A model generated the notes under the pieces. The model saw only the letters and a program-made list of their open reading frames with translations. It made no database searches and had not been told where the DNA came from. The position numbers and the translations under genes were made by a program. Shown piece after piece: positions 52,191-60,402 of a DNA stretch of 64,000 nt. The DNA comes from Eubacterium_U album (GTDB lineage: Bacteria; Bacillota; Clostridia; Lachnospirales; Lachnospiraceae), in assembly GCF_025336545.1 (NCBI RefSeq), contig NZ_JAODBU010000014.1, positions 5,865 through 69,864 on the forward strand, read 5' to 3'. Positions within the stretch are counted from its first letter, which is position 1. Every line of letters begins with the position of its first letter.

Positions 52191-53582
52191 GTCCGTGCCG
52201 TCGCCTTTCGCTTCGCACGTCGCCGTCCCGTCCTTCCTTGCTTGTGCAAGAGAGCAGATAGTCTGTAAAAAATCATGTCCTTTCGGGACTAAAGGCGTGT
52301 AAAATTCACTGATAACACTTGTTCCCACATCACAATAGCCACGCCCCTTGATACGCTTCTGGAAAAATTGCTTTTTCACATCTGAACCGAACAGCATACC
52401 GTAACCTAATTCGCTGATACGCCCAAGTCCCACACGGAAATTGAAGTTATCTCTGATACCGTCCGAGAAATACTTTGCGTCTGGACGCTGGCAGGCAACG
52501 ATAAGGAAATAACCTGCTTGTCGTCCTAACATAACGATTTTCTTTAACTGGCTAAGTAAGCCCACGCTTTCTTTCGTCCCCAGCATTTCAAAAAATGCCA
52601 CATATTCATCAAAGATAAGAAAGCAGGGAGGCAGTCCAAGATAGGCGTAGTTTTCGCCCGTCTTATAGTTCGGGTGTCGTTTCATTTCCTCGCTTCGTCG
52701 TACCATGCCCTCATAAAAGGCATTGACGCAATCTATCATTTCTTCTTTAGTATGGTAGACGTTTGGCATGACTGTTCCCAAGTCCGCAAGGTCGCTGTTC
52801 TTTGGGTCTAAAATGTAAAGGACAGCGTTTGTATGCAGTAAGGCTTCAATGAGCGTCAGCAGAAAATAGGTTTTACCGCCACCAGTCCCACCAGCAATCA
52901 GAGCGTGAGGGAGTGCGTCATATTCCCAGACAAGATTTTTCATCAGTCTAAGACAGCCATTTTCTGCCCGTACTTCATCAATGGTAATGCGGTTCGCTAT
53001 CATATCATAAAGCAGGGTATATTCAATATAGCCGTCATGCAGGGTCTTGTCAGTCAGCTCGCAATACAAGCCACTTTCCAGCTTATCCTCTAACCGTAAA
53101 AGCTGGTCTTGATATTTTCCCAGCGTGATTTCACAGCGGATATGAAGCAAGCCTTTTTCCATTTGATAATAAATCTTTGGAAACCAGACGATTTTTTCCC
53201 TTGATCTGCTTTGCAGGTCAGTAAAAAAACCGCTGTCTTGTACGGTATCGGCTTCATACCACTTGTTTTCCAGTACCATTCTTGCCAGCTTTTGACGGTG
53301 CAGGAGCTTCTTGAAACTGTCGTAACAGAAGCGGTAATACCCAAAAGCGACCAATGCACAAACACCAGTCGCTATCAGTATAGTTATGAAGTTGTAAGGG
53401 CAAAGCGTCAAGCCGTTCTCTAACAAGCTGAAATGCTCCCAATCGGTACGCATGAGCTGTTTACTATTCAGTAGCAGGAGAACCGCCACGAATACAAACA
53501 GAAGCGTTCCTATGGAAAAGTGGTAAACAAGGTGCTTGTCGCTGGCTCTGATACGGTGTCCTTTATTCCAAATCTTACGCAT
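52188..53582 (-). CDS. FtsK-like coupling ATPase, Tn916 Orf21 (TcpA)
   Basis: A 464-residue DNA translocase. It has two N-terminal transmembrane helices (about 25-45 and 65-85) and an FtsK/SpoIIIE ATPase with Walker A GGTGGGKTYFLL (about 235) and Walker B CFLIFDEYVAFFE (about 320). It pumps single-stranded ICE DNA to the channel and delivers the relaxosome. Confidence 0.96.
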   Translation of the reverse strand: MRKIWNKGHRIRASDKHLVYHFSIGTLLFVFVAVLLLLNSKQLMRTDWEHFSLLENGLTLCPYNFITILIATGVCALVAFGYYRFCYDSFKKLLHRQKLARMVLENKWYEADTVQDSGFFTDLQSRSREKIVWFPKIYYQMEKGLLHIRCEITLGKYQDQLLRLEDKLESGLYCELTDKTLHDGYIEYTLLYDMIANRITIDEVRAENGCLRLMKNLVWEYDALPHALIAGGTGGGKTYFLLTLIEALLHTNAVLYILDPKNSDLADLGTVMPNVYHTKEEMIDCVNAFYEGMVRRSEEMKRHPNYKTGENYAYLGLPPCFLIFDEYVAFFEMLGTKESVGLLSQLKKIVMLGRQAGYFLIVACQRPDAKYFSDGIRDNFNFRVGLGRISELGYGMLFGSDVKKQFFQKRIKGRGYCDVGTSVISEFYTPLVPKGHDFLQTICSLAQARKDGTATCEAKGDGTD

Positions 53583-53607
53583 AAAACAATCTCTCCTTTC
53601 TGTGTAC

Positions 53608-53641
53608 GAAAAAAGCAGTCAATCCTAAGACTAACTGCTTT
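53608..53641 (-). terminator. 34-bp terminator, copy 2
   Basis: Identical over 34 bp to 49649-49682. It ends the membrane-protein/XRE module. Confidence 0.8.
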
Positions 53642-53650
53642 AAACTGTCT

Positions 53651-53854
53651 TTATTCAAAAATAAATATATCTTCTATCGGAGCTTTTACAGCTCTTGAAA
53701 TATCTATTGCCAATTTAAGTGACGGATTATATTGTGCTTTTTCTAATCTCATAATAGTTTCACGACGAACACCTACAATGTCAGCGAGTTGTTCTTGTGT
53801 TAATTCTTGTGCTACACGATATTTTTTTAAATTACATACAAACTTTGCTTCCAT
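53651..53854 (-). CDS. XRE-family regulator (second)
   Basis: A 67-residue HTH protein (TQEQLADIVGVRRETIMRLE, about 18-37; C-terminal PIEDIFIFE). It is a paralogue in layout of the regulator at 41.2 kb. It lies 3 bp after a membrane-protein gene and shares its promoter. It likely controls that operon through the tandem repeats at 54571-54597. Confidence 0.9.
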   Translation of the reverse strand: MEAKFVCNLKKYRVAQELTQEQLADIVGVRRETIMRLEKAQYNPSLKLAIDISRAVKAPIEDIFIFE

Positions 53855-53857
53855 AAT

Positions 53858-54499
53858 TTATTCCCTTTTTTCATAACGATATAATAAATAGTTGCTAAGA
53901 AAAAGAACAAGAGCATAGATAAGTGAAACAGAAATCAGCATAAACATTGCACACCACTCAACATTACGGGAAAACATACCTATTGCCATAAGCCAGATAA
54001 CTACAAATAATAGTTTAAAACCTATCTTGTAAGCTTCTAATTGTGCCTTACGTTTATTTTCTTGAAAAAGCTCATCTTCTAAGATATGAGAAAGTTTACC
54101 TTCAAAGAAAAAACTGAAAAAACCAAAAAATATGAAAAAAGCAAAAGGAAATATTTCTCCAAATTTATAGTATGTCCAAAATCCGCCAAACCCCAGAAAA
54201 CCAAACATTCCACAAAATCCCCAGTAAGGAGAAATTGTTCTTGAATATCGTTTTTCCCTGCTGTTTTTTGAAAAGACATTTTTAAAGCAGATAATTACTA
54301 TATAGATAGCATATAGTGCTATTAAAGCTCCAATTACTAACATAGGAATATCCTTGTAAGAAAATACATATTCCGACATATCCATATTTTTGACCCAGCG
54401 TCCATTATTGTATAATAGGGAGTAGATTGTACCAACAATAAGCAATAAAGCACACCCTACCCCCATAAAAATAATTTTTTTAATTTGTTTCTTTGACAT
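53858..54499 (-). CDS. DUF3796-like membrane protein (ICE cargo)
   Basis: A 213-residue protein starting at 54499 (GAAAGGAGAG upstream). There are about six helices with a Phe/Gly-rich centre (GFCGMFGFLGFGGFWTYYKF). AT-rich relative to orf21 and orf22. It forms an operon with the XRE gene that sits between these two conserved genes, so it is an inserted module. Function unknown. Confidence 0.75.
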   Translation of the reverse strand: MSKKQIKKIIFMGVGCALLLIVGTIYSLLYNNGRWVKNMDMSEYVFSYKDIPMLVIGALIALYAIYIVIICFKNVFSKNSREKRYSRTISPYWGFCGMFGFLGFGGFWTYYKFGEIFPFAFFIFFGFFSFFFEGKLSHILEDELFQENKRKAQLEAYKIGFKLLFVVIWLMAIGMFSRNVEWCAMFMLISVSLIYALVLFLSNYLLYRYEKRE

Positions 54500-54546
54500 A
54501 TTTATCTCTCCTTTCAAATGAGATGTTTTTGTATCTTTATGAGATA

Positions 54547-54597
54547 AATATATCACTCCGCATTGTTTGTGTCAATCAAAATTGGTCAATCAAAATT
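54547..54597 (-). promoter_or_regulatory. Promoter with tandem 13-bp operators
   Basis: GTCAATCAAAATT occurs at 54571-54583 and 54585-54597. On the minus strand the proximal copy provides the -35 (TTGACA), 17 bp before TATATT (54547-54552). Direct repeats overlapping the -35 suggest repression, probably by the XRE protein of this module. Confidence 0.7.
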
Positions 54598-54615
54598 AAG
54601 ACAAATACATCACTT

Positions 54616-54999
54616 TTATTTCTTCGGCTGTCCCTGCGTTGTAGGGTTCTGTGGACTGCCTGCGTTCTGGTTGCCTTTATTCTTCAATACAATATCCTCT
54701 GCCTTTACATACCAGTCCACATCTGCACCCGTATAAGTCTTTCTTGATACCGTATCGGCTACGGGATTGACAAGCTCCACAACTGCATTGTACGGAAATT
54801 CCCTTAACGGTACTTCTGGCGGTACGGACACGGGGATAATTCCACCATGCAGACTGCACTTCAAATCATAGATACGCTTTTTAAGCTGGGTACTCGGTGT
54901 CCCGTCCTCATTCTGTAAGAACACATCACGCACCGCTGTAAATTTTAATTCTCCAAATGTTTTCTCTTTGTCAATAACAAACCCGTTTGATAATCTCAT
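54616..54999 (-). CDS. Tn916 Orf22-like protein (YdcP/DUF961)
   Basis: A 127-residue DUF961 protein (FGELKFTAVRDVFLQNEDGT; YNAVVELVNPVADTVS). Homologues in ICEBs1 act as helicase-processivity factors for replication of the circular intermediate, together with the relaxase. A Pro/Gln-rich tail (QNPTTQGQPKK) is present. It lies 15 bp after orf23. Confidence 0.9.
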   Translation of the reverse strand: MRLSNGFVIDKEKTFGELKFTAVRDVFLQNEDGTPSTQLKKRIYDLKCSLHGGIIPVSVPPEVPLREFPYNAVVELVNPVADTVSRKTYTGADVDWYVKAEDIVLKNKGNQNAGSPQNPTTQGQPKK

Positions 55000-55014
55000 A
55001 AATTCTTCACTCCT

Positions 55015-55341
55015 TTACTTTTCTTCAACTGCTACAATATCATCAGCAACTAACACATAATCGGTATGTCCCATATCCCCGATTGCGTAACCTCTGCCGT
55101 ATAACTTCGGATTGACAAGTTTTACTTTCTGTTCATACTTGAACTTCTTTTCGCCAGCCTGCACGGGAATTTCCACCACAACATTTTCGCCTTTTTGTAC
55201 GTCAGAATAAAGGTTATAGCTTCGTCTGGCTAAGACCCTGCGGTTATTTTTATCTCTTTCAAAGACTGGCTCACTTTCGCCTGCAAATTCAAGAGTTCCA
55301 AAAGACTGTGCCATATCTGGCACGACATATTTCATTTCCAT
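55015..55341 (-). CDS. Tn916 Orf23-like protein (YdcP/DUF961)
   Basis: A 108-residue DUF961 protein (FGTLEFAGESEPVFERDKNN; KYEQKVKLVNPKLYGRGY). Paralogue of the gene after it. Start of the ancestral conjugation operon. Confidence 0.9.
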   Translation of the reverse strand: MEMKYVVPDMAQSFGTLEFAGESEPVFERDKNNRRVLARRSYNLYSDVQKGENVVVEIPVQAGEKKFKYEQKVKLVNPKLYGRGYAIGDMGHTDYVLVADDIVAVEEK

Positions 55342-55362
55342 ATTGTTTTACCTCGTTTCTTT

Positions 55363-55563
55363 CTATTTTTGATAAATTGATTGTGATTTCTTATTCTGGC
55401 GGTTTGGGAAGTACCAGCAATCCCACCGATAGTAAAGGGTAAAATCAATGCTTACGCACCCTTGACTATCCGTGTTCTTGCAGGTAAGTAGCAGACAAGC
55501 CAGAATAAGCGGAAGTCTGCCGTTTGACAGCTTCGGCGGAGAGCGTGATTTTTCTTTCCTCAT
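55363..55563 (-). CDS. Small ORF upstream of orf23 (doubtful)
   Basis: 66 codons with an odd composition (MRKEKSRSPPKLSNGRLPLI; then CVSIDFTLYYRWDCWYFPNR). Short frames of this kind recur upstream of orf23 in related elements. A coding role is not shown, and the stretch may instead be a transcribed leader. Confidence 0.35.
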   Translation of the reverse strand: MRKEKSRSPPKLSNGRLPLILACLLLTCKNTDSQGCVSIDFTLYYRWDCWYFPNRQNKKSQSIYQK

Positions 55564-55575
55564 ACCGTTACCGCC

Positions 55576-58500
55576 TTATGATTTCTTCATTTTACGGCGT
55601 TTGTAGAAGAAGATACCTGCCAGCCCAGCACCAGAAGTTAAAAGAAGTGCAAGCAGTCCGTAAAGGTTTGTGTTATCGCCCGTTTTGGGACTGTCGCTAG
55701 GTCGGTGTGGCTTCTCTGGTGTCGGCGGTGTTTCGGGTTTCTCTGGTTCTTCTGGGACTTCTGGTTTTTCCTTAAAGGTAATCGTCTGTCCCTCGTCCTC
55801 AATGTCTTTATGCTCGGTAACTTTCTTCGGCTCGTCTGGATTGCTTAAATCGTACAATTCTTCAAAAGTTACAAGCTGTTTGCCATCAAGAGAAGTAGCG
55901 TCAAAGGTAAAGGCAACTTCCACTTTCATAGTTTCGCTGTCAGCGGTAAATGTATAATCACTTTCCACACGTTTTCCGTCGATAAGAAGCTCTGCATTTT
56001 CTTCTTTCAACATCTGCCAGCCTACAAGTTTGTACTGTGTACCGACTTCTAAGCCCTCTAAGGTTACGGTATCAATGATTGTTACCTCTTTTCCAGCTTC
56101 AAGTTCTTTGTTGCCGTCCTTATCCGTAGCAGTCGTATGAATTTTGATGATACGTTCTGTAATAAGTACCGTCTGCCCGTCGTCCTCAATGTCTTTGTGT
56201 TCCGCAACTTTTACAGGTTCTTTTGGATTGCTCAAATCATACAATTCTTCAAAGGTAACAAGGTTCTTGCCACCTAAAGCAGACGCATTGAATGTATAAG
56301 AAATTTCCACTTTCATTTCTTCATCATCAGCGATAAAGGTATAATCGTTTTCTACACGTTTCCCGTCAATGACAAGCTCGGCGTTTTCTTCCTTTAACAT
56401 CTGCCAGCCTTTGAGCTGATATTTTGTGCCTTTGGTAAGTCCGTCTAATTTGACAGTATCAACGATTGTAACCTCTTTTCCTGCAAGGATTGTCTTTTCG
56501 CCGTCCTTGCTGGTCGCTGTGGTATGGATAGAGATTTCTTTTTCGTATTCATCAGTCAAAGTCCCTAAATCAATCACAAGGTTATTTCTTGATACCACGA
56601 TTTCAAAAGGTGGGATAAGTTTAAAACCTTTGTTGCTGTCGCATTTCATTTCTTCAATGATGTAAGTATCATAAGGCAATGCACCCTTGCTGTCGTCTGG
56701 TTCAGAAGTTCCAAACCACACACCGTCCTCGCTGGTCTTGCCTGCGTTGGTATTGTGCTTATGAGAAGCCCAGTCAGCAGAAGTGGAGAATTGCCCGTTA
56801 TCATCAGTTACTACAACATGACTTTCTCCCGTCGTCTTGCTTGTGATCCGAAACGGAACATCAGCAAGACGCTTGTGTGTGCCTGCACCGATTTTTACGC
56901 CCTCAATATCCCCACGCTTAATCTGATTGTAGATAGAATGAGATTCGTCGGTTAAGTCCACGATTTTTCCATTTTCTGTGATTGTAAAATCAATCGGTTT
57001 TACACCGTCAGTTAAGTAACCGTCGGGAGCTTCACTTTCAACGATACGGAAGTTTCCATAAGGTAAAAGGTCAGAAGAAGTAGAAGCGACACCCTCAAGG
57101 TCTGTATGGATTGTTTTTACCACTTCATTTTTCTTGTATAGCTTGCCCTCAACCAAAACAGAATTATCATTTAAGGAAATGATGTCAAAGGCAGTATCTT
57201 TCAAAGTGGCACTTCCTTGTGGCTTCGTATCGCCCGTTTCTAAATCTCGTTTCTGAATTTTCACACCGCCACGGATAATCTTATCTGATACGGAAAACTG
57301 GTTACTTCCAGATAATACGGCAAGGTCGCCGTCCTCGGTAATCTGTGTTACATATAAGCCCTTAATCTGTTCGGACTTATCGCCAGCCTGCATATATGCA
57401 CCATCAAGCAAGTAACCGTTTGGAGCTTTTGTTTCCTCAACGGTTAGTGTTCCTAAAGGAAGAACCGCTTTGCCGTCCTGCATATAGAAACTGTCGCCAG
57501 ATACCTTGTAAGCGTCCCCTAATTTTGTGATGTAATGGGTTGTCCCGTCGCTGTCTGTTTCGGCGATTGTCTTTGTAACCCATGTACGAGTAGCTTCGGC
57601 AGGGAGATTGTCTTTGTTATAGAAGCCAGCATAATACTTCCATGTAAATTCCGCACCTGCTAGAGAAGCGTTCCCCTGCGGATTGTCTTTCTGTGTTTCC
57701 ATATCAATCTTGAAAAGCTCAATCAAAGTGTCCGTTACTTTTGGTATATCTGATACTTTCAAGGTCGCTGTCTTTCCAGCTTCAACCTTTAAGGAATATA
57801 CAGTTTTATCTACTTTATATCCTGCTGGTGCAGAAAGTTCCTTGATATAAACTGTGCCAGCCTTTACCTCTACAACATCTGTATTTCCGTTTTCATCAGT
57901 CGTAAGGGTGGCAAGCTGTTTCGTGCAGTCCTTATCAGAAAAGACACCATAGGTCGCACCAGCGACAGAGTAATTCCCGTTACCGTCTGTAATACTGGTA
58001 TTACTGGAAGTCTTTTGCAGTTTCGCATTTCCGACATTTAATTTCGCCCAGAATTGCCCCAATTCCTGCCCCTCGCCAGAGTAGATATAACCGCCACATT
58101 CATAGCGTCCTTTGTTTTCTTTAACAAAGGCTTTTGCACCAGAGAAAACTTCGTCCTGCGTAGCTTTTGGAATTTCATCATAAGAAGCTCGCACGTTGTC
58201 GCATTGCCAGCCAAGATGTACGCTCAATCTCTGCCAGACCACACATTGTTCCAACAGATAGACTTGCTTGTAGTTCAATTCCTTGTGAGTTTCGCCATAC
58301 TGTTTGACATACTCTAAGGATAACGCCACATCTGAAATCTGGTCGGCACTCATGCGTGAGCTTGCGTCAGCTCTGGTCTTGTAGCCATTCTTAAAATCTG
58401 TATTGATGTCGATACAATAGGCAGTTTCGCCCTCGACTTTCATATAACCCTCATTGAATGTCGAACCGATAGAACCGTCATTCATTACTTTTTCAATGAT

Positions 58501-58629
58501 ACCGACACGCTCTGCACTTTCCGTCCAGTATTGCTTACTTTCTGCATGGACGGGTGTAGTCGGTAAAGCAGTAACGACAGTTGCAAGAGCTAAGAAGCCC
58601 GTACACAATCGTTTCCATGTCTTTTTCAT
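55576..58629 (-). CDS. Thioester/VaFE-repeat surface adhesin with sortase signal
   Basis: A 1017-residue wall-anchored protein. Signal peptide (1-29, ending PVHA); N-terminal thioester domain (about 33-200, AYCIDI and YLLEQCVVWQRL giving the Cys-Gln pair); Cna-B/SpaA-type Ig domains (about 205-690); two tandem VaFE-type repeats of about 110 residues (GKEVTIVDTVKLDGLTKGTK and GKEVTIIDTVTLEGLEVGTQ) that nearly match. Then come a Pro/Glu-rich wall-spanning region and the sorting signal SPKTG with TM and KRRKMKKS tail. Thioester domains bind host surfaces covalently, and isopeptide bonds stiffen the Ig domains. As ICE cargo it may promote mating-pair contact or colonisation. Start: AAAGGAGC. Confidence 0.9.
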   Translation of the reverse strand: MKKTWKRLCTGFLALATVVTALPTTPVHAESKQYWTESAERVGIIEKVMNDGSIGSTFNEGYMKVEGETAYCIDINTDFKNGYKTRADASSRMSADQISDVALSLEYVKQYGETHKELNYKQVYLLEQCVVWQRLSVHLGWQCDNVRASYDEIPKATQDEVFSGAKAFVKENKGRYECGGYIYSGEGQELGQFWAKLNVGNAKLQKTSSNTSITDGNGNYSVAGATYGVFSDKDCTKQLATLTTDENGNTDVVEVKAGTVYIKELSAPAGYKVDKTVYSLKVEAGKTATLKVSDIPKVTDTLIELFKIDMETQKDNPQGNASLAGAEFTWKYYAGFYNKDNLPAEATRTWVTKTIAETDSDGTTHYITKLGDAYKVSGDSFYMQDGKAVLPLGTLTVEETKAPNGYLLDGAYMQAGDKSEQIKGLYVTQITEDGDLAVLSGSNQFSVSDKIIRGGVKIQKRDLETGDTKPQGSATLKDTAFDIISLNDNSVLVEGKLYKKNEVVKTIHTDLEGVASTSSDLLPYGNFRIVESEAPDGYLTDGVKPIDFTITENGKIVDLTDESHSIYNQIKRGDIEGVKIGAGTHKRLADVPFRITSKTTGESHVVVTDDNGQFSTSADWASHKHNTNAGKTSEDGVWFGTSEPDDSKGALPYDTYIIEEMKCDSNKGFKLIPPFEIVVSRNNLVIDLGTLTDEYEKEISIHTTATSKDGEKTILAGKEVTIVDTVKLDGLTKGTKYQLKGWQMLKEENAELVIDGKRVENDYTFIADDEEMKVEISYTFNASALGGKNLVTFEELYDLSNPKEPVKVAEHKDIEDDGQTVLITERIIKIHTTATDKDGNKELEAGKEVTIIDTVTLEGLEVGTQYKLVGWQMLKEENAELLIDGKRVESDYTFTADSETMKVEVAFTFDATSLDGKQLVTFEELYDLSNPDEPKKVTEHKDIEDEGQTITFKEKPEVPEEPEKPETPPTPEKPHRPSDSPKTGDNTNLYGLLALLLTSGAGLAGIFFYKRRKMKKS

Positions 58630-58659
58630 AAATCTAATGCTCCTTTCATTTTAGGTAAT

Positions 58660-58722
58660 AAAATAGCCGTCCAATAAGAACGGCTGGAAATAGAAAAGGA
58701 ACGTCATTTTAGGCGTTCCATA
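58660..58722 (-). promoter_or_regulatory. Tandem hairpins upstream of the surface-protein gene
   Basis: GGAACG / CGTTCC (58698-58719) with TTTTCTATTT after it, then AGCCGT / ACGGCT (58665-58685) with ATTTTATT, both on the minus strand. They look like leader terminators or attenuators between the element end and the adhesin start. Confidence 0.5.
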
Positions 58723-58820
58723 GTCTATGAAATATTCAATTTTTTGTTGTTTCAATACGGATGTGCTGTACCATATCTTTGCATATCTAAGAAAACTTGC
58801 GTATCAAGGCTCATTCTTTA

Positions 58821-58840
58821 GTAGTAAATAAGTAGTAAAT
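58821..58840. repeat. Integrase arm-type repeats, right end
   Basis: Tandem AGTAGTAAAT-like copies mirroring 34861-34880. Confidence 0.65.
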
Positions 58841-58889
58841 TGATGTGTTTGTTTTCTTGAAAATGCTGATAGATACTGTGTTTTAGCGG

Positions 58890-58922
58890 ATAATCAGATT
58901 TTTATTGTGTTTTTAAGATAAT
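58890..58922. repeat. Right terminal imperfect inverted repeat of the ICE
   Basis: Begins GATAATCAGA and runs to GTTTTTAAGAT. Counterpart of 34712-34744. Confidence 0.6.
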
Positions 58923-59212
58923 AAACTTTAGTTGAAATTTTATTTTGAGTTGAATGGGTTAAATTATTTTACAAATATTAAAATCTGCAAACAAAAAATG
59001 TCTGGTATTTGATATATACCATTTTAACTGATTGCTTAGTAATGATGATATACTTCCTTGTTCTCAGACATCTTTTTATAAATAACTTTATACTATTAAA
59101 AATATTAAATTGTAATCCTTTTAAATAATTTTCCTTCTTTATTATTTCATTCAATCTGCTTAACATGTCTTTCTATGACGTATAATCCACGCAATACTAG
59201 GCATACATATTT
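58923..59212. other. Host DNA right of the element
   Basis: About 290 bp, very AT-rich. An open frame of 62 codons on the minus strand lacks a ribosome-binding site and coding character. This is the other half of the sequence that once joined the ECF sigma upstream region. Confidence 0.4.
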
Positions 59213-59635
59213 TCACTTTTGCTCTTTAATATAAGCATCCGCTAATAACAAATATTCATCCAATCTTCCAGTTTTATTTTCTGTAATAGGATTAATATCT
59301 ACTTCAATATTACCAATCTTCATTTTAGATTCATTAAGAATATTAAACAAAGTGTCTTCTCGTATACTCCCTATGTACTCTAAAATCACATCCAAATCTG
59401 AGTTACTATTTTCTATTCCTTTACAACGGCTTCCATAGATTGTAACACTAACGATATTCACATCCAGACTATTTTTATTAATTTTTTCCTGAATATAATC
59501 TGATACAACATTCTCAATTTCTTCTGCGCTCATTCCATCAATATAATGAAACTTTTCATTTGTCCTAGCCTTAAACTTTGTTACTACCTCTGATGTTGCC
59601 ACCTCAATTTCATTTCTATACATTCTGCAATACAT
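59213..59635 (-). CDS. MNT-like minimal nucleotidyltransferase
   Basis: A 140-residue protein of the DNA polymerase-beta-like nucleotidyltransferase fold. The motif YGSRCKGIENSNSDLDVILE (GSR-x-G and D-x-D) is complete, and a third acidic residue lies in IEVDINP. Such small enzymes often act in toxin-antitoxin or defence modules by AMP- or CMP-transfer. It lies 26 bp after the winged-helix gene, so the two form an operon. Ribosome-binding site weak (AGAGAAAGAG). Confidence 0.85.
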   Translation of the reverse strand: MYCRMYRNEIEVATSEVVTKFKARTNEKFHYIDGMSAEEIENVVSDYIQEKINKNSLDVNIVSVTIYGSRCKGIENSNSDLDVILEYIGSIREDTLFNILNESKMKIGNIEVDINPITENKTGRLDEYLLLADAYIKEQK

Positions 59636-59661
59636 CTCTTTCTCTACAATACTATCTTATA

Positions 59662-59931
59662 TTAAAAATTATTAAATAGATTACATATGGAAGTTGCATT
59701 TTCTTGTTGAATTTCAAAACGTTGCAAAACATTTTCTTTACAACTTGTCAATGCCCACAATCCTGGTTTTAATCTAAAAAACTCCGTATTATCCTGAACG
59801 ATTCTTCGAATTGTAGCATCAGGTGTTTTTGTTCTCCAGTCAGAAGTGTCTACAATTCTATTTAATTGTTGAAATGTTGCATACCCACCATTTCTCTCCA
59901 TTGCTAAATAAACCTGTTCTTTTTGTGTCAT
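59662..59931 (-). CDS. Winged-helix (HARE-HTH-like) protein
   Basis: An 89-residue protein. The block ATFQQLNRIVDTSDWRTKTP, followed by DATIRRIVQDNTEFFRLKPG, closely resembles the small winged-helix domain that accompanies restriction/defence genes. Paired with the nucleotidyltransferase downstream. The partner role (antitoxin or regulator) is inferred. Confidence 0.78.
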   Translation of the reverse strand: MTQKEQVYLAMERNGGYATFQQLNRIVDTSDWRTKTPDATIRRIVQDNTEFFRLKPGLWALTSCKENVLQRFEIQQENATSICNLFNNF

Positions 59932-60100
59932 AATTACACCTCTACTACATTATATTTGTAAATGCTATTTACTAATTTTTTAATAATTGGTTCTTTCTAA
60001 TAATACACCTAATAACTACAAAGTTTGTATAATTTTTATTATTATCTCATACTTGCCTAAAAATCATTATACTATATCATTAACACAACTATCAAATAAA

Positions 60101-60190
60101 AACACCCTAGGACAAAGTCCTAAGGTGTAATATACTTTTCTGAAACACCTTGAGGCGTTCTTGATTGTAAAATTGATTATCTATTTGAGA
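60101..60190. repeat. Degenerate copy of the rpsI 3' end and terminator
   Basis: About 90 bp matching 62171-62260 at an offset of 2070 bp with only a few differences. It covers the rpsI terminator, a second hairpin and the last codons of rpsI (TCAAAxAGATAx). Differences in the stems are largely compensatory, so both hairpins can still form. Confidence 0.85.
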
Positions 60191-60230
60191 GCGTTTGTAG
60201 AGCGTGAAAAGCCCTTAGATTGGGGATTTG

Positions 60231-60288
60231 TGTCTGGAAGTGTTACATATCTGTTGTATGCGTAACACTACACACACATTTCCAGAAC
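60231..60288. repeat. Two-part stem structure
   Basis: TCTGGAA (60233-60239) pairs with TTCCAGA (60280-60286). GTGTTAC (60240-60246) pairs with GTAACAC (60262-60268). They form one interrupted hairpin between the rpsI-like repeat and the ATPase gene. Confidence 0.55.
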
Positions 60289-60402
60289 TGCTTATTACTC
60301 TACGGCTTTAACCACTTGCTACTTGATGAGTATATACTTTTTTCTGTATTGTTTCAGTAAGACAAATAGAAATTAATACGTTTCTACAAAAAATAAAACT
60401 CT

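Larger units (their letters stand above)
34715..58918. mobile_element. Tn916-family integrative conjugative element carrying erm(B)
   Basis: About 24.2 kb, bounded by imperfect terminal inverted repeats (34712-34744 and 58890-58922). The gene order, read right to left on the minus strand, follows Tn916: orf23, orf22, orf21, oriT, orf20, orf19, orf18, orf17 to orf13, then orf7, orf8, xis, int. tet(M) and orf6/9/10/12 are absent. Cargo is erm(B) in an Inc18-derived cassette, a large surface protein, a second ArdA-like gene and several membrane/HTH genes. GC content is visibly higher in the conjugation genes than in the host. Exact ends are good to a few bases only. The conjugation core looks intact. 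Confidence 0.93.

Noticed and set aside
58978..59166. 62-codon open frame at the right flank of the element
   Set aside because: No ribosome-binding site, very AT-rich, and composition (Ile/Lys/Tyr runs) that looks like chance open frame.
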